DNA from: Hibiscus mutabilis
Lineage: Eukaryota; Streptophyta; Magnoliopsida; Malvales; Malvaceae
DNA length: 64,000 bases
Assembly: GCA_019671005.1 (NCBI GenBank)
Contig: CM033715.1
Coordinates: 5,022,001-5,086,000 of the forward strand
Reading direction: 5' to 3'
The number at the start of each line of letters is the position of its first letter. Positions within the stretch are counted from its first letter, which is position 1. The position numbers and the translations under genes were made by a program. The notes below the pieces were generated by a model. That model worked only from the letters and a program-made list of their open reading frames with translations, was not told the DNA's origin and did not search any database. Positions 61,139 to 64,000 of this stretch are shown in pieces.

Positions 61139-62617
61139 TGTTGGGAAACGCTGATACACCCCATGGCGCAACAGAAAAATTATCCGGTGTAATCCACTAG
61201 TGATCCATGCACAAGTGACGAATTCGGGGTGATAAAGGATGAAAAACATTACCTCAACCAATCTAGAATTTCGCAGTGAGTATAGGAGACTCCAAATAAA
61301 TCCGAGTCGTCACAACAGCGTTCCGACCTCTACGTAGTCCAGCCGAATAAAACGAACAATTTTTCTCTTCTCTAACTGTTAGAGATGATTTTCGAAAAAG
61401 ACATATTTTGGTTGCTAGACCTTGTGCCTTTATATAGCATTCAAAAACCTAATTCTAATTAAATTGGATTGGTTAAATATACAATCTATTTAACCAAATA
61501 TAATTAAATATGTTGAATCTAATTCAACTTTAATTAGGTTTCTTATATATATATATAATATTTGATAATTACAATAACTTATCAAATATTAACATATGTA
61601 TAAAACTGAAGTTATCCATTATATAACAATTTCGATTTCTCACTAATTACGTGTACAACGAGTTTGTACACATGCTATCTAGTCGATATTTGTTCGTTTC
61701 AATCATATGGTGTGATCCTTGTAGGTTCATGTAACGTTAGCAGTAATATCCAGAACAAATCTAATATTACAAGCAATGAGTGGCATCTAGCAATACAACA
61801 TTGCTACTTAAGTTACATGAAATCGTGGTTCAATTTAACCTTTTTCCGTGATTAACTTCTTTTATGTATTTCATCATTTTGTCCTCATATCTAGATCGGA
61901 CACATGTCATGGATTAGTCACACTTGTATAGTCCATCTAATGTTTCTTGATATCTTGAGTAGACTATTATAAACGAATAACTATGATATCCCATATCAAT
62001 TCATTCGAGTATGGCCATGCATTTTCTAGTCTCACTCAATCAAGTGGCCTATGATATTACTTCTATTATGTAGGATGGACAAATCATATCTTGATCAACC
62101 ATATTTCGCTAAATGGATTGTGACATATCCAATATCAGTCTTTATAGTGTAGTCAGTTACGACACACGTTTGACCGTATCAAAATATGTCACTCACGATG
62201 TTGAAATAATGATGATCTCAAGTGTGAGGATCATACATGTAGTTATCACCATGAGCAATGTTGTGACCGTCACATAATAATCCAAGAAACATGCTCATAG
62301 CGTGTTAGTCTAGTATGTCGTTCCCTAACACATACTTATGTATTGATTTTGACATTTCCATGTCAATGACAACTCTTTGTCATCAATCAACTACATATTA
62401 GTCTTAATACATTATTGTTGTCCAAGCCCACAATAATTATCGACTAAAGACATTAAAAAATAACTATATTATTTTAAGGACTTTATTATAATTCAGTTTA
62501 TTTATAATATACAGAATAAGACTGAAATAATAATAATGGTTTCTTATTAATAAATAAGATAAAATAAATATATCTTTTACAACCGTCTCATAATTAGTAT
62601 TTAAGCATACTCCGACA
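61139..62617 (-). mobile_element. Solo LTR, copia-like (1.48 kb), in the HMGA copy 3 5' region
   Basis: TGTTGGGAAACG at 61139 to CATACTCCGACA at 62617, same family as the LTR at 54039-55530 along its whole length. Flanks GCTTT (61134-61138) and GTTTT (62618-62622) agree at 4 of 5 bases. Directly beyond it lies HMGA promoter sequence, so the LTR separates the exon 1 copy at 61048 from its former promoter. Confidence 0.85.
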
Positions 62618-62890
62618 GTTTTTTCCCCTTCTTTATTTTGTCCGAAAGAAATCCAGGGAAAAGAGGACTGTTGCTGCGAAGTGAGAGGGAAAAGAGATTG
62701 AGGGTTTAAAAGGAAAAGAAAATGGGAGGAAGAATGATCCAACGGTTGGGAATTCTTAACCTTTGGTTTACATCCAACGGCCATGATTTATTACATATGA
62801 GATCACGAGGATCGGTGACGAGGGATGAAGCTGAACTAGGATTGGAAGGTTTCAGTTTCGGACGTCTGGATTTATGAATTTCATCTATTT
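62618..62890 (-). promoter_or_regulatory. Stranded HMGA copy 3 promoter
   Basis: Matches the 5' flank of the intact HMGA copy 2 (57721-57900): GGGAGGAAGAATGATCCAAC, ACATATGAGATCACGAGGAT and GGATTGGAAGGTTTCAG occur in the same order. It is cut off from its coding exons by the solo LTR. Confidence 0.75.
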
Positions 62891-64000
62891 TTTTTTAAAA
62901 AATAAGGCTTTTGTTTTCTTGGGTGTCAAAATTCGATTGGTTTTCAAAAGGCTATTGGATATATTAGGACGAATGGAAGAAGGCCATGTGGTATGATCAG
63001 GAATGATTGGATGTAGTGGAATAGTTAACGTTAAACTTTGAAAGGGGAATATAGACATGGTCGTACACTAACACTAGACACCAACCTCGGTTGTCTCGCA
63101 CTCTCTCGTTGCTGTCCAGTTTTGGAATTCGAAGGTTATCCAAACCGTACAATTAAAATCAGAGACTTCAGACAGTGTTTTTTTGGATCTTACGCTCCGA
63201 TGGTGCATTTTAAGTTATGTACTTACTCGAATATTTTTCACCATAAATTTTAATTTTATTTTTATAAAATTTAACTTGACTCGAGTTTAACTTAGTTTTT
63301 ATATAAAAAATCTTGATTCATTGGATCGACTCTGTGATTACTCGTGGGGTTCAGCTCAATTGATTATTTCTAGTCGTAAATGATTCTAATTTGAATGAAT
63401 AAATTTTAAATTTTTATTTAAATTTTGAATTTATTCATAATTGGTTCGCGTTGATGTTTATTTATTTAAAAATCATATACATTCATATTCATTTTTTAAC
63501 GTTTATGAATATATTCATTTAGAATTTTTGAACTGTAAAATAATATATAAAAGTCTTTCATGTTTGAATATATTTATGTTTCGATCACTAATCAATTTAT
63601 CACATTATAATTATTGGCAAATTTAAGTGAAAAAACTCATTTTAAATAATTATTTAAAGAAATGACCCCTTCAGAGGTTTATTTAGAACAAATGACCCCC
63701 AAATTTGCCACGTAAAAGCGAGTTGTTCAAACGTGGCATCACTTTTCAGAATAACGAACTTAACAGGACCTCGCGCTCTGCAAAACGCGAGGTCCCCGGG
63801 AATTGGAAGAGCCGACTGAATTTATCGCGGGGCTGTTTAATGGAACTCGCTTTCTGCAGAAAGCAAGTTCTTTGTAAATCGGGCTGGCAGAACAAGTGTC
63901 CATAGGCACGTTTGAGCGATATTTCGGGGCTATTAATCGTATAATTTCAGTAAACGACGAGTTTAGGTGCGTAGTATTGGAACTTGTCTTTCATTCGACA
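62891..64000. other. Intergenic to window end, with two hairpins
   Basis: AT-rich to about 63650. Then a GC-richer segment contains two strong hairpins: 63766-63795 (10-bp perfect stem GGACCTCGCG / CGCGAGGTCC, 10-base loop) and 63843-63870 (12-bp stem with one mismatch, GAACTCGCTTTC, 4-base loop). This is probably one end of a transposon that continues beyond the window. No gene seen. Confidence 0.5.

Noticed and set aside
1..64000. tRNA, rRNA or other classic RNA genes
   Set aside because: Looked for tRNA-like A/B box and T-loop patterns by eye and found none convincing; a dedicated covariance-model scan would be decisive.

Overview
The window is a gene-poor, AT-rich, transposon-rich stretch of nuclear DNA from a dicot plant. 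The evidence is spliced GT-AG genes for plant cell-wall proteins, a plant HMGA gene, and plant-type hAT, Mutator, PIF/Harbinger and LTR elements. The gene sequences and LTR style suggest Malvaceae (cotton-like), but that assignment is inference only.

Left part (0-8.4 kb): a broken PLAC8/PCR-type fragment (252-479, minus) lies just downstream of a complete seven-exon GH9 endo-1,4-beta-glucanase gene (1613-5124, minus, 495 aa, very close to Arabidopsis CEL1/GH9B1). Its fourth intron carries a 150-bp hAT miniature element with perfect 8-bp target duplications. A candidate 2.4-kb solo LTR follows (about 5887-8330).

8.5-24.8 kb is a transposon graveyard. One hAT element has a decayed transposase (9775-13181) and two related internally deleted copies flank it (8540-9637 and 15808-16992). 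There is an unrelated small hAT (19252-20044) and two Mutator-like foldback elements (13499-13906 and 22481-23831). The borders were set by reading terminal inverted repeats and target-site duplications.

24.9-36.7 kb: a single-exon pectin methylesterase inhibitor gene (24888-25496) is followed by more foldback elements. One of them (33631-34924) is a Pack-MULE with a perfect 9-bp target duplication that carries a captured piece of an RPA1 (RPA70) gene.

36.7-52.3 kb: a tandem duplication holds two pectin methylesterase genes. Copy A (43003-45029) is broken by a 7-bp deletion; copy B (49986-51973) is intact at 525 aa. A 4.9-kb PIF/Harbinger element (36682-41555) sits upstream of copy A only, and the matching empty site is visible upstream of copy B.

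52.6-62.9 kb: three tandem copies of an HMGA (linker-histone-like H15 domain plus four AT-hooks) gene lie on the minus strand. Only the middle copy (57120-57706) is intact. The first is split by a solo copia-like LTR and has damage in all four AT-hooks. The third is frameshifted, and the same LTR family sits in its 5' region, with exon 1 duplicated.

Working genes visible: GH9 glucanase, PMEI, PME copy B and HMGA copy 2. Three of the four act on the cell wall. PMEI proteins as a family inhibit plant PMEs, so the proximity of PMEI and PME is suggestive, but a functional pairing is not shown by the sequence. The lesions and ages of elements given here are read by eye; no alignment was run.
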